DNA of 64,000 bases, from assembly GCF_042682785.1 (NCBI RefSeq), contig NZ_JBHUIB010000003.1, positions 682,001 to 746,000 on the forward strand. The letters are read 5' to 3'. Position numbers and translations under genes: made by a program. This document shows, piece by piece, positions 45,576 to 55,069 of this stretch (positions within the stretch are counted from its first letter, which is position 1; each line of letters begins with the position of its first letter). This stretch comes from Thalassotalea_F euphylliae (GTDB taxonomy: Bacteria > Pseudomonadota > Gammaproteobacteria > Enterobacterales > Alteromonadaceae). The notes beneath the pieces are model-generated. The model worked only from the letters and a program-made list of their open reading frames with translations, did not search any database and had not been told where the DNA came from.

Positions 45576-47477
45576 GTGGAACTAATAAGAATTACTAATG
45601 CTGAGCTTGCTTACGGAGATGGCAAAATTCTCGATGATGCTGACCTTAGAATAAACAAAGGTGAGCGTGTCTGTTTGGTTGGTAAAAACGGTGCCGGCAA
45701 ATCTTCATTATTAAAAGTGATCAGTGGAGAACGTCAGCTAGACGATGGACAACTGAACTACTCAAATGAAATTCGGATTGCTATGTTGGCACAAGATCCC
45801 CCTGAGTCTTGTGAAGAAACTATTTTTGCCTATGTGGCTGAAGGTCTTAAAGACAATGCTGAACTAATCAATCAATACCATCAGTTGGTGGCACTGGTTG
45901 CAAGCGATCCTAGCGAAACTAACCTAGAAAAGTTGGCAAACTCTCAACAGAAACTGGAACAAGCAAATGCCTGGCAAGACGAGCAACGCATAGAGCAAGT
46001 GTTGAGTACTTTATTACTTGAGCCTGATGGAAAAGTGAGTGATTTATCTGGCGGCTGGTTACGAAAATTGGCATTGGCGAAAGCTTTGGTCACTAATCCT
46101 GATGTATTGCTGTTGGATGAGCCGACCAACCATCTCGATATCGATAGTGTGTTGTGGCTAGAGTCGTTTCTGAAAAATTACACAGGAACGATAGTCTTTA
46201 TTAGTCACGATAGGGCGTTTATTCGCAAAATGGCGACAAGAATTGTCGATTTAGATCGTGGTAATTTAACGTCTTATCCTGGCGACTATGACAAATACAT
46301 CGAGCAGAAAGAACACGATTTGAATGTTGAAGCGCAGCAAAATGCATTGTTTGATAAAAAGCTCGCTGAAGAAGAGACTTGGATTAGGCAAGGTATAAAA
46401 GCGCGAAGAACCAGAAATGAAGGTAGGGTTCGCGCGCTAGAAAAATTACGAGTCGAACGAAAGCAACGTCGCGAACTGAAAAAGCAGGGCGACATTGAGA
46501 TATCGTCTGGCGATCGCTCTGGTAAGCTTGTTCTCGAAGCAACTGATATGAGTGTGAGCTTTGGTGACAAACACGTAATAAAGCATCTTAATTTACTTAT
46601 AACCCGTGGCGATAGAATAGCGTTAGTTGGCGCTAATGGGACGGGTAAATCAACATTGATTAAGGTGTTAATGGAACAGTTAACGCCGAGCTCAGGCAAA
46701 GTACGCATAGGTGTCAACCTAAATATAGCCTACTTTGATCAGCACAGAGAACAACTTGATCCTAATAAAACGGTTCAAGATACCGTTGCTGACGGCAAAC
46801 AAGAAGTGATGTTAAATGGCCGAAGTAGACATGTTTTGGGTTACTTACAAGATTTCTTGTTTAGCCCTAAACGTGCACGTACGCCGGTTAGAGCATTATC
46901 AGGTGGTGAGAAAAACCGCTTGTTGCTCGCTCGTCAGTTTTTACGACCCAATAACCTATTGATACTGGATGAGCCAACGAACGACTTAGATATTGAGACC
47001 CTAGAACTATTAGAAGAAGTGGTAGCAAACTATCAGGGCACTGTTGTGTTGGTTAGCCATGATAGGGACTTTGTGAACAATTGCGTAAACAGCTGTCTCT
47101 ATTTCGATGGTAGTGGTCATATTGAGCAGATTGTTGGTGGCTATGATGATGTTGAACAGCACCTCGCATACAAGGCATCTCAGGCAAAACAAGCCGCTGA
47201 AATTCATGAAAGTAAAGTAAAAGAAGTATCAAAGAAGCCAACTAATCAGCAGACTAAGAAAAAATTGTCGTATAAAGAGGCAAGAGAGCTTGAAGCTTTG
47301 CCTGATGAAATAGATAATCTGGAATCTTTGATTGGTTCTCTGCAAGAACAAGTCAATCAGCCTGACTTTTTTACACAGGATAATGAGTCCACGCAGAAAA
47401 TATTGAACCAGCTGCAAGAATATGAGTCAAAGCTCGAAGCTGCTTTCGACAGGTGGCAAGAGTTAGACGAAAAATAA
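45576..47477 (+). CDS. uup: ABC-F family ATPase Uup
   Basis: A 633-residue soluble protein with two ABC ATPase domains: Walker A GKNGAGKS (36-43) and GANGTGKS (about 352), ABC signatures LSGGWLRK and LSGGEKNR, and Walker B LLLDEPTNHLD and LILDEPTNDLD. Between them lies the ABC-F linker, and a C-terminal coiled coil (about 560-633) typical of Uup. It acts on ribosomes and affects precise transposon excision in E. coli. GTG start with AGAGG upstream. It closes a tight rlmL-grx-uup operon. Confidence 0.95.
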   Translation: MELIRITNAELAYGDGKILDDADLRINKGERVCLVGKNGAGKSSLLKVISGERQLDDGQLNYSNEIRIAMLAQDPPESCEETIFAYVAEGLKDNAELINQYHQLVALVASDPSETNLEKLANSQQKLEQANAWQDEQRIEQVLSTLLLEPDGKVSDLSGGWLRKLALAKALVTNPDVLLLDEPTNHLDIDSVLWLESFLKNYTGTIVFISHDRAFIRKMATRIVDLDRGNLTSYPGDYDKYIEQKEHDLNVEAQQNALFDKKLAEEETWIRQGIKARRTRNEGRVRALEKLRVERKQRRELKKQGDIEISSGDRSGKLVLEATDMSVSFGDKHVIKHLNLLITRGDRIALVGANGTGKSTLIKVLMEQLTPSSGKVRIGVNLNIAYFDQHREQLDPNKTVQDTVADGKQEVMLNGRSRHVLGYLQDFLFSPKRARTPVRALSGGEKNRLLLARQFLRPNNLLILDEPTNDLDIETLELLEEVVANYQGTVVLVSHDRDFVNNCVNSCLYFDGSGHIEQIVGGYDDVEQHLAYKASQAKQAAEIHESKVKEVSKKPTNQQTKKKLSYKEARELEALPDEIDNLESLIGSLQEQVNQPDFFTQDNESTQKILNQLQEYESKLEAAFDRWQELDEK

Positions 47478-47497
47478 TAAGTGAGATAAGTAGTTAA

Positions 47498-49228
47498 ATG
47501 AATAATATCGTAAAGTCTTTAGTCGCTGTTGGCGTGGCAAGTGCCATCTCAATTGCCAATGCAGCAACATACACAATAGTCGATAAAGGTGATGTAAGCT
47601 CACTTAAGTACACATATACACAACAAGAGAATGCAAGTTCAGAAACCGCAATCTCTGGCACAGAACTGTACAACTTTCCTGTCCAATTTGATGAACTGGA
47701 TGAAGACGACTACGACAGTATCGTGAATCTTGCTGATGCTACACATGAAATTGTCCTTGCATTAGAAAATATTGAAAATGAAGAATTATTGCGTGCAGGG
47801 ACGCCTACCGCCAATGATTTTGCTTGGACAGTAAGATGGTTAAGTGGGCGCAACAATAACTTCTATCAGCGTGTTGGTGACCAGGTTGCGATGATAAACG
47901 ACGGTATCGAAACCAAAGAAGTTGTTGTATTTGATGAGCCTTTTGAAGGAACAGATACATTAACACGCTCAGTGTCAGATTTTGCCAATGGTATATCTGA
48001 CAGAGGTTGGTTGTACGGCAATGGTTCTGCCCCTTATTTGCCACTGGTCTTTACAGACAGCGATGGCGATGACGATACATGGTGGCTGCGAGATTTTAAT
48101 ACTCGAGCATTTGTATCTGTTGATAATGGTGAAAGTGTTATTCCTGTTCTCCCCCCAGAGACAAGTTTCTATGAGGGTGAGTCTGCAATCCTTGACATGC
48201 GTGGCTTAATTGCCGTTGGGTACGCATCTGTCAGTACAAATCCAGAAATTGTAGAACGTATAGAAGATGAAACTGGCGGTTGTGCCGATCCAGATGTTGT
48301 CGACGATATTCCTTACTTAGCTTGTGTCCAAAACCTGTCGGCCAATTTATACAATTTGAACGCTTACATTTGGCGCTTTGACGAGAGTGGGAATATAGTT
48401 GATGAAGAAGCGTTAGGTATTTTGGTGACACCAGCAGAAGGTGATGACCGTACGTATCAAAGTTTCGGTCAAGCAGTAAATTCACAAGGTGTTGTTGTTG
48501 GCTATTCTCATGCATGGATCGACGAAACTGAGACTACACCTGGTAATAATGAAGATCGCTGGTTCTATGCATTTGTATACAAAGATGGCGAAATGGTCAG
48601 CTTAACACGTGACCATAGCGAATATTACGATTCTCGAGCATACGACATCAACGACGCTGGTATTGCAGTTGGACATGCAAGAACCAGTGTAAATGGTCGA
48701 ATTCGCTCGAAATTTTATTACATCGATACGAATGTCCCGTCTGAAGAGCTTCAGCTAATATTTCCTGAAGATTTCTTTACTGGTTCGTCGAGCACAGCAC
48801 GCGCGATAAATGAACAAGGATTTGTTGTAGGTGAAGGTGAAGTAGAAACCCAGAACAGTGAATTGCGACGCACCCACGGTTTCTTGTATGACATCAACAA
48901 CGAAACATTTACCGATTTAAATGACTTCCTATCGTGCGACTCTGCGTATACGATTATCGAAGCTCGTGATATCAATGAACTTAATGAAATATCAGCAACT
49001 GCAATTGTCAAAGTACCTCGTAGAGATTCATATGGTGAACTTATGTTCGATGACAATGGTGACCAACTTGTAGAAGATGTGGTACGTGCTGTGACGATGA
49101 AGCCTATCGACGGTGAAATTGAAGACTGTTCAGAGGTTGAAGAAAAAGTAGAACGGAACGGTGCTAGCTTTGGTTTTGGTTTATTCGCCTTTTTACTGGG
49201 CCTTGGTGTAAGGCGACTGACAAGGTAG
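47498..49228 (+). CDS. DUF3466 family exported protein
   Basis: A 576-residue acidic protein with a signal peptide (about 1-22, ending NAA), repeated GxAVGHA/GVVVGYS-like segments (QGVVVGYSHA, AGIAVGHA, QGFVVGEG) that suggest a beta-propeller-like repeat, and a C-terminal tail NGASFGFGLFAFLLGLGVRRLTR broken into small residues, a hydrophobic helix and Arg. The tail resembles GlyGly-CTERM sorting signals cleaved by rhombosortase. It lies 20 bases after uup and is conserved near uup in related genomes as far as I recall. The function is unknown; surface location is inferred. Confidence 0.8.
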   Translation: MNNIVKSLVAVGVASAISIANAATYTIVDKGDVSSLKYTYTQQENASSETAISGTELYNFPVQFDELDEDDYDSIVNLADATHEIVLALENIENEELLRAGTPTANDFAWTVRWLSGRNNNFYQRVGDQVAMINDGIETKEVVVFDEPFEGTDTLTRSVSDFANGISDRGWLYGNGSAPYLPLVFTDSDGDDDTWWLRDFNTRAFVSVDNGESVIPVLPPETSFYEGESAILDMRGLIAVGYASVSTNPEIVERIEDETGGCADPDVVDDIPYLACVQNLSANLYNLNAYIWRFDESGNIVDEEALGILVTPAEGDDRTYQSFGQAVNSQGVVVGYSHAWIDETETTPGNNEDRWFYAFVYKDGEMVSLTRDHSEYYDSRAYDINDAGIAVGHARTSVNGRIRSKFYYIDTNVPSEELQLIFPEDFFTGSSSTARAINEQGFVVGEGEVETQNSELRRTHGFLYDINNETFTDLNDFLSCDSAYTIIEARDINELNEISATAIVKVPRRDSYGELMFDDNGDQLVEDVVRAVTMKPIDGEIEDCSEVEEKVERNGASFGFGLFAFLLGLGVRRLTR

Positions 49229-49231
49229 TAT

Positions 49232-49259
49232 AAAAAGCGCTCACTGAGCGCTTTTTTTT
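49232..49259 (+). terminator. terminator of the rlmL-uup-DUF3466 operon
   Basis: GCGCTC / GAGCGC stem with loop ACT, flanked by AAAAA and eight T residues, right after the DUF3466 stop. Confidence 0.92.
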
Positions 49260-49387
49260 GATCTATTTGTGCCTGTGAATCAACATATTACTTATTTGAG
49301 GAATAAGTAGCATTGCAATTCCCGCGTCTTTCTTCTATTCGTTAATATTGCGTCAAACGATTATAAATAAAGAAGGAGAGCGCACAT

Positions 49388-49564
49388 ATGATGAAAAGGC
49401 AAAAACGTGATCGTCAAGACCGAGCGCATTCTAGAGGATATCAAGCAGGCATTTCCGGTCGTTCTAAAGAAAATTGTCCATATCAAGCAGCAGATGCAAA
49501 ATCAGAATGGTTAGGTGGTTGGCGAGAAGCTATTGCCGATAAACAAAATGGTTTAGTGAAATGA
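49388..49564 (+). CDS. rmf: ribosome modulation factor
   Basis: A 58-residue basic protein below usual size limits. The sequence MKRQKRDRQDRAHSRGYQAG and then SWLGGWREA-like EWLGGWREAIAD is almost the E. coli Rmf sequence. Rmf binds 70S ribosomes and forms hibernating 100S dimers in stationary phase. AAGGAGAG lies 9 bases before the first ATG; a second ATG directly after it (49391) would give the exact family N-terminus. It neighbours fabA in convergent orientation, the arrangement also known from E. coli, and has its own terminator. Confidence 0.95.
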   Translation: MMKRQKRDRQDRAHSRGYQAGISGRSKENCPYQAADAKSEWLGGWREAIADKQNGLVK

Positions 49565-49591
49565 AAAAAGCCCGGTAACACCGGGCTTTTT
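49565..49591. terminator. bidirectional terminator between rmf and fabA
   Basis: AAAAAGCCCGG / CCGGGCTTTTT with a five-base loop, starting at the rmf stop codon. Confidence 0.92.
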
Positions 49592-49616
49592 TATAGTATA
49601 GCTTTAAACTTTATTG

Positions 49617-50132
49617 TTAAAAGCTAGATGTGTCTGCGAATAAGCCAACTTTTAAGTCTGTAGCTGTGTAAATAACTTTTCCATCTACAGACACTGTACC
49701 ATCTGCAATACCCATAAATAATTTACGCTTTATGACGCGTTTAAGCTGAATATTGTAGGTAACTTTCTTTGCTGTTGGTAAAATCTGCCCAGTGAACTTC
49801 ACTTCGCCCACACCCAATGCGCGACCACGACCGGGACCGCCAGCCCAAGCTAAGAAAAAACCGACTAACTGCCACATAGCGTCTAATCCCAGACAACCTG
49901 GCATAACCGGGTCGCCTTGGAAATGGCAATCGAAGAACCAAAGATCTGGGTTAATATCTAATTCAGCAACAATTTCACCTTTGCCGAATTCACCGCCTTC
50001 TTCAGTAATTAAGTTGATGCGATCCATCATCAACATATTGTCTTTTGGAAGTTTACTGTTACCTTCGCCGAAAAAGTCAGTCGTTCCAGCTAAAATAAGG
50101 TCTTCTTTTGAATAGGCGTTTTTTTGTTCCAT
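49617..50132 (-). CDS. fabA: 3-hydroxydecanoyl-ACP dehydratase/isomerase
   Basis: A 171-residue enzyme making the cis-3-decenoyl-ACP precursor of unsaturated fatty acids. From the ATG at 50132 the catalytic residues fall exactly on the E. coli numbers: His70 in FDCHFQGDPVMPG and Asp84 in CLGLDAMWQL. The end DLKVGLFADTSSF is also conserved. The frame stays open to 50219 but that stretch holds a FabR-like palindrome and is better read as promoter DNA. No strong ribosome site is visible. Confidence 0.95.
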   Translation of the reverse strand: MEQKNAYSKEDLILAGTTDFFGEGNSKLPKDNMLMMDRINLITEEGGEFGKGEIVAELDINPDLWFFDCHFQGDPVMPGCLGLDAMWQLVGFFLAWAGGPGRGRALGVGEVKFTGQILPTAKKVTYNIQLKRVIKRKLFMGIADGTVSVDGKVIYTATDLKVGLFADTSSF

Positions 50133-50171
50133 GCGTAATAATATCGTTTGAAAATTTAAAGGCAGTACTTT

Positions 50172-50189
50172 AGCGAACACTTGTACACT
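50172..50189. promoter_or_regulatory. candidate FabR-type operator upstream of fabA
   Basis: AGCGAACACTTGTACACT agrees with the AGCGTACA...TGTACGCT-type palindrome I recall for FabR at about 15 of 18 positions. It lies 40 bases upstream of the fabA start, where FabR-dependent control of unsaturated fatty-acid synthesis would act. The consensus is from memory. Confidence 0.5.
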
Positions 50190-50282
50190 AAACAACTCTG
50201 AACAGTTATTTTGTTGCATTTTGATAGGTTATGCGTAACCTATGTCGCTATACATACAGGCTAACTATAGCAAAGGATTATT

Positions 50283-50522
50283 ATGGCGCTTTCAAACGCA
50301 GAAAAACAAAGAAGATTTCGTGAAAGGCAAAAAGAAAAAGGCAGAAAAGAAATGCGCGGTTATTTGTCAAAAGAAGCGATTGAGTGTTATGAATTGATTT
50401 CTGAACAAACACAATGGTCAGATTCGGTCATTTTAAGTAACGCTATCAGACTGACATATGCAGCATATAAAAATGGGCAAATAGGACTGCTTAATAATTG
50501 GCTTAACAAAAATGGATTGTAG
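50283..50522 (+). CDS. small basic protein, ribbon-helix-helix-like (unknown)
   Basis: A 79-residue protein with a very basic N-terminus (NAEKQRRFRERQKEKGRKE), a possible beta strand MRGYLS followed by two helices (KEAIECYELISEQT and DSVILSNAIRLTYAAYKN). A strand-helix-helix order after a basic tail is compatible with ribbon-helix-helix DNA-binding proteins, but I recognise no named family. It is divergent from fabA; about 150 bases separate it from uvrY. Confidence 0.6.
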   Translation: MALSNAEKQRRFRERQKEKGRKEMRGYLSKEAIECYELISEQTQWSDSVILSNAIRLTYAAYKNGQIGLLNNWLNKNGL

Positions 50523-50675
50523 TCTAAACTTTACTAATTATGACGAGTTGAATAGCTATTCATGATTAAGAGATTGAGTTGCAAACTAAATCGCTATATA
50601 TTGCTGAAATATTCTCGTAACACGTTCGTAGTTGCGAGTTTTTATCGGGTTAAATAAGAATAAAGGGTAAACAGC

Positions 50676-51320
50676 TTGATTAATGTTCTTTTAGTAGACG
50701 ATCACGAGTTAGTTCGTACAGGTATACGAAGAATTCTAGATGACGTTAAAGGCATTAAAGTCGTCGGTGAAGCGCAAACGGGTGAAGATGCTGTATCTTT
50801 ATGTCGCAAGGAAGAACCGGATGTCGTCTTAATGGATATGAATATGCCGGGAATAGGTGGCTTGGAAGCGACTAAGAAAATTATCCGGTATGCGCCTGAT
50901 GTAAAAGTCATTGTACTAACAGTTCATAGTGAAGATCCGTTTCCGACAAAGGTGATGCAAATAGGAGCAGCGGGTTATCTAACAAAGGCTGCTGGTCCAG
51001 ATGAAATGGTTAACGCAATAAGAGCGGTTAATAGTGGGCAGCGCTACATTACTCCCGATATTGCGCAGCAAATGGCTTTGAATCAATTCAAATCAGCAGA
51101 AGAGAACCCATTTAATGCACTTTCTGAACGTGAACTGCAAATTATGTGGATGATCACACGTGGTGAGAAAGTGCCTAACATTTCAGAGCAACTTATGTTG
51201 AGCACGAAGACGATAAATAGCTATCGTTACCGCATGTTCGAAAAACTAAAAGTAAGCAATGACGTAGAGCTAACTCACTTGGCAATACGCCACGGTATGC
51301 TTAAAACAGAAAAACTATAA
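50676..51320 (+). CDS. uvrY: response regulator UvrY/GacA
   Basis: A 214-residue NarL-type response regulator. The receiver domain has the acidic pair DD (8-9), phospho-acceptor Asp54 in VLMDMNMPG, and Lys in YLTKAAGP; the LuxR-type helix-turn-helix is LSERELQIMWMITRG ... LSTKTINSYRYRMFEKL. Sequence agrees closely with E. coli UvrY, the partner of BarA that drives Csr small RNAs. It uses a TTG start with AAAGGG upstream. uvrC follows after three bases, the classic gammaproteobacterial pair. Confidence 0.95.
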   Translation: MINVLLVDDHELVRTGIRRILDDVKGIKVVGEAQTGEDAVSLCRKEEPDVVLMDMNMPGIGGLEATKKIIRYAPDVKVIVLTVHSEDPFPTKVMQIGAAGYLTKAAGPDEMVNAIRAVNSGQRYITPDIAQQMALNQFKSAEENPFNALSERELQIMWMITRGEKVPNISEQLMLSTKTINSYRYRMFEKLKVSNDVELTHLAIRHGMLKTEKL

Positions 51321-51323
51321 GTT

Positions 51324-53159
51324 TTGCCAGATAACAACTCATTTGATTCTCAAGCTTTTCTTAAAACGGTTACTGAAAAAGCAGGTGTTTATCGTATGTA
51401 TAACCTCGAGCAAGAGGTTATATATGTGGGAAAAGCAAAGAACCTAAAAAAAAGACTCAGTAGTTATTTCAGAAAAGACGTCAATAGTGTTAAAACCAAA
51501 GCCTTAGTAAGGCAGATATTGGCTATTGATGTCACCATTACCCATACAGAGGGTGAGGCGCTCATTCTTGAAAATAACTACATCAAAAAGTATCAGCCTA
51601 AATACAATATATTACTTAGGGATGATAAATCTTATCCTTATTTACTGATTACTCAACACAAACACCCGAAATTGGGTATGCACCGTGGCTTTAAACGCCA
51701 AAAAGGTGAATATTTCGGCCCATTTCCGACTGCTGGCGCAGTTTGGGAGTCTCTGCGTCTAATGCAGAAAATATTTCCTATTCGTCAATGCGAAGACAGC
51801 TACTATAAAGCGAGAACAAGGCCGTGTTTGCAACACCAACTCGGTCGTTGCTCCGCACCTTGTGTTGATAAAATTTCAGTTGATGACTATGCCCAACAAG
51901 TTGACATGGCTAAGTTGTTTCTCCGAGGCAAAAGTTCAGACGTTATCGATATGTTGGTCGATAAGATGGAGCAGGCTAGCTTGGCATTAAAGTTCGAGCA
52001 GGCCGCGCAATATCGTGATCAAATAGCAACTCTACGCAAAGTACAACAGCAGCAATTTGTCAGTGGCGTTGCCGCAGAGATGGATGTGATAGGGGTTTAC
52101 AGGCAAAAAGCCCAAGTGTGCATTCATTTGCTCTTTGTTAGAGACCATAAAATTTTGGGGAGCAAAAGTTATTTCCCAACAATTATGGCTGAAGATAGTG
52201 AAGAGGAGATTATTGCAGCGTTTATTGGTCAGCACTATTTAGTGAACGAGGCATTCCAAGGTGCAATTCCTAAAGAGATTGTCATCAGTCATGCAATAGA
52301 GAATGCAGCAGAGCTGGGTAAACTGCTCTCTATCCAATCTGACTATGAGGTAAAAATCTCAAGTAATGTCAGACAAGAAAGAAAACAGTACTTAAAGTTA
52401 GCCACCACGAATGCGGAGCAAGCACTTATCACTCGAAACAGTGAAAAAGAGTCAATGCAAAAGCGTTTTGAAAAACTTAATGAAGTATTTGAATTGCCAC
52501 ATGAAATACAGCGACTTGAGTGTTTTGACATCAGCCACACGATGGGCCAGCAAACGGTTGCATCTTGTGTTGTTTTCAATACAGAGGGCCCTTTAAAAAG
52601 TGATTACCGTCGATACAATGTTGTTGGTATTACACCTGGTGACGATTATGCAGCGATGTCTTTTGCCTTAAACAAACGTTATGGCAAAGTAACCGATGTC
52701 GATAAACTACCAGATGTTGTATTTATCGATGGGGGCAAAGGTCAGCTGGCTAGGGCAGAGGAATTTTTTCAGCAGCTTGCTCTCGATAGAACGCCATTGT
52801 TAGTTGGGGTTGCCAAAGGGGAGTCTCGAAAGCCAGGTCTTGAAACATTGATTATGGCGGGTAGTCACCAGTTAATTTCTTTACCCGGAAATTCTCCCGC
52901 GCTGCATTTGGTGCAACATATACGAGATGAAAGTCACCGTTTTGCAATAACGGGGCATCGTGCCAAGCGCCAGAAGAATGCGAAAACGTCGACATTAGAG
53001 AGCATTCCAGGTATCGGCGCTAAAAAGCGCCAGGCATTATTAAAGTATTTGGGGGGAATGCAAGAAGTTAAAAATGCGGACGTGAAAACGTTAGAAAAAG
53101 TCCCGGGTATTAGCACTGCACTTGCTCAGAATATTTATGACGCCTTGCATGACAATTGA
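51324..53159 (+). CDS. uvrC: excinuclease ABC subunit C
   Basis: A 611-residue nuclease that makes both incisions during nucleotide-excision repair. The GIY-YIG domain (about 15-95: GVYRMYN, VIYVGKAKNLKKRL), the UVR domain (about 203-238, LKFEQAAQYRDQI), the RNase H-like nuclease domain (ECFDISHTMG, VFIDGGKGQL) and the C-terminal helix-hairpin-helix pair (SIPGIGAKKRQALL, KVPGISTALAQNIY) are present in order. TTG start, 3 bases behind uvrY, without a clear own ribosome site. Confidence 0.96.
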   Translation: MPDNNSFDSQAFLKTVTEKAGVYRMYNLEQEVIYVGKAKNLKKRLSSYFRKDVNSVKTKALVRQILAIDVTITHTEGEALILENNYIKKYQPKYNILLRDDKSYPYLLITQHKHPKLGMHRGFKRQKGEYFGPFPTAGAVWESLRLMQKIFPIRQCEDSYYKARTRPCLQHQLGRCSAPCVDKISVDDYAQQVDMAKLFLRGKSSDVIDMLVDKMEQASLALKFEQAAQYRDQIATLRKVQQQQFVSGVAAEMDVIGVYRQKAQVCIHLLFVRDHKILGSKSYFPTIMAEDSEEEIIAAFIGQHYLVNEAFQGAIPKEIVISHAIENAAELGKLLSIQSDYEVKISSNVRQERKQYLKLATTNAEQALITRNSEKESMQKRFEKLNEVFELPHEIQRLECFDISHTMGQQTVASCVVFNTEGPLKSDYRRYNVVGITPGDDYAAMSFALNKRYGKVTDVDKLPDVVFIDGGKGQLARAEEFFQQLALDRTPLLVGVAKGESRKPGLETLIMAGSHQLISLPGNSPALHLVQHIRDESHRFAITGHRAKRQKNAKTSTLESIPGIGAKKRQALLKYLGGMQEVKNADVKTLEKVPGISTALAQNIYDALHDN

Positions 53160-53228
53160 TTTAAAACACGTGTAGAATGCATTTAAAACGCCTTAACAAT
53201 AAAGGCGAGTATAATAGTAGAAGTTGTT

Positions 53229-53810
53229 ATGTGGACTATTCCGAATCAAATCACCCTGTTTAGAATTATTCTAATTCCTGTATTCATCATCGTTTTTTAT
53301 CTACCGACCGATTGGAACCATTTTGGCGCGTTTGCCATTTTTTGGTTAGCTGCAATTAGCGACGCACTTGATGGGTATCTAGCTAGAAAATTAAATCAAT
53401 CTTCTGCTTTTGGGGCATTTATTGATCCTGTTGCTGATAAGCTTATGGTTGCCGCTGCACTAATCATGATTGCTGAAGATTTTGCTGTTTGGTGGATTTC
53501 GGTGCCCGCGATGATCATGATTGCACGAGAAATTTTCATCAGTGGATTAAGAGAGTTTATGTCTTCTCGAGGAAAAAGAGATACGGTGGCCGTTTCGACC
53601 CTGGGGAAATATAAAACAGCAGCACAAATGCTCGGTATTATGGGGTTAATTTGGCAACCAAATTACGATATTCCATTAATTTTGTTCAATTTCCCTTATG
53701 AAATTTTGATGTTTGCAGCATACACGTTCTATTTTGTTGCGACAGTGCTCACTGTTTGGACAATGGTGTTATATTTCAAAGCTGCTTGGCCTGAATTGCG
53801 TGCAAAATAA
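53229..53810 (+). CDS. pgsA: CDP-diacylglycerol-glycerol-3-phosphate 3-phosphatidyltransferase
   Basis: A 193-residue inner-membrane enzyme making phosphatidylglycerol phosphate. The CDP-alcohol transferase motif is complete: DGYLAR, eight residues, G, three, D, three, D (within DALDGYLARKL...FGAFIDPVADKL). Hydrophobic helices before and after fit a polytopic protein. It follows uvrC by about 70 bases and precedes the tRNA cluster, as in E. coli. Confidence 0.95.
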   Translation: MWTIPNQITLFRIILIPVFIIVFYLPTDWNHFGAFAIFWLAAISDALDGYLARKLNQSSAFGAFIDPVADKLMVAAALIMIAEDFAVWWISVPAMIMIAREIFISGLREFMSSRGKRDTVAVSTLGKYKTAAQMLGIMGLIWQPNYDIPLILFNFPYEILMFAAYTFYFVATVLTVWTMVLYFKAAWPELRAK

Positions 53811-53881
53811 GGCCATTAAAGCCAAAAAATCATCATATTAGACGCTTTTTAATCACTTGAAATATTTTTGAAATTAAATGG

Positions 53882-53909
53882 TTGACTCGCAGTAATTTCA
53901 ATGTAGAAT
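53882..53909 (+). promoter_or_regulatory. promoter of the Gly-Cys-Leu tRNA operon
   Basis: TTGACT (53882-53887), 16 bases, TAGAAT (53904-53909), then a GC-rich discriminator. The leader carries a GTTGAC-AGGGA-GTCAAC hairpin (53919-53935) just before the first tRNA. Confidence 0.75.
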
Positions 53910-53942
53910 GCACCACCAGTTGACAGGGAGTCAACCAGGAAA

Positions 53943-54018
<76 letters not shown>

Positions 54019-54058
54019 AAATTTCCAAAGGAATACTACCCAACGTCGTAGTGAATAT

Positions 54059-54132
54059 GGCGGGTTGGCAGAGTGGCTATGCAGCGGATTGCAAATCCGT
54101 GGACCTCGGTTCGACTCCGGGACCCGCCTCCA
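54059..54132 (+). tRNA. tRNA-Cys (GCA)
   Basis: 74 bases with CCA; acceptor GGCGGGT/ACCCGCC, anticodon GCA within CGGATTGCAAATCCG. Confidence 0.97.
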
Positions 54133-54138
54133 TGTTAT

Positions 54139-54225
54139 GCCCGGGTGGTGGAATTGGTAGACACAAGGGATTTAAAATCCCTCGCTTGTAAGAGCGTGCC
54201 GGTTCAAGTCCGGCCCTGGGTACCA
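54139..54225 (+). tRNA. tRNA-Leu (TAA), copy 1
   Basis: 87 bases with CCA and a long variable arm; anticodon TAA in GGGATTTAAAATCCC. Confidence 0.97.
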
Positions 54226-54290
54226 TTTCACTCGGTTGAAGGTTGTATTAGGAAAAAAGGTGCGTTAGAATGCGCGCCCTGAATTGAAAG

Positions 54291-54366
<76 letters not shown>

Positions 54367-54402
54367 ATTTTCAATTCAAACTTTGATGTAATCAAAGATA
54401 AA

Positions 54403-54478
<76 letters not shown>

Positions 54479-54518
54479 ATATTTTATCACTCGTTCTAGA
54501 TGAATAAGTGGCCTTAGT

Positions 54519-54605
54519 GCCCGGGTGGTGGAATTGGTAGACACAAGGGATTTAAAATCCCTCGCTTGTAAGAGCGTGCCGGTTCAAGTCCGGCCCTGGG
54601 TACCA
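54519..54605 (+). tRNA. tRNA-Leu (TAA), copy 2
   Basis: Same 87-base sequence as copy 1. Confidence 0.97.
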
Positions 54606-54628
54606 TTTCATCTAAGAACACACTCAAT

Positions 54629-54704
<76 letters not shown>

Positions 54705-55069
54705 AATCTTACAAACTTCACTTATCAGTAAGTAACGTTTTATCAAAAAATTCAGCTACATAGCGTTAGAGTTTTTCCATATCGCGTTTCGTCATCTCTG
54801 TACCAATTTTTTTGTCTCTGGCCTTTTTGGCTTATTATCTTGATAAATAAACAAAATACTGTTGCTGCTTCCTCTAAATTCCGGTAGCTTTTTACATATA
54901 ATAATAAAATTTAAGCAACTCAATGAGCGTATCCCAACGTTTAAGTGGTTACAAAGTTGTGAAAAGAGCCAGTAAATCGAATTGTAATTAACTGTTATAA
55001 TTTGTAAGGCTTATGTATTTATTATCTGAGTAAAACTAAACGTTACGGCGCACCTGGTAGGCTAGTTGT
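54705..55069. other. spacer between tRNA operon and GGDEF-EAL gene
   Basis: A weak hairpin ACTTA-TCAG-TAAGT (54720-54733) may end the tRNA transcript. A good -10 TATAAT at 54996-55001, without a clear -35, is a candidate start for the following gene. I see nothing else. Confidence 0.45.
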
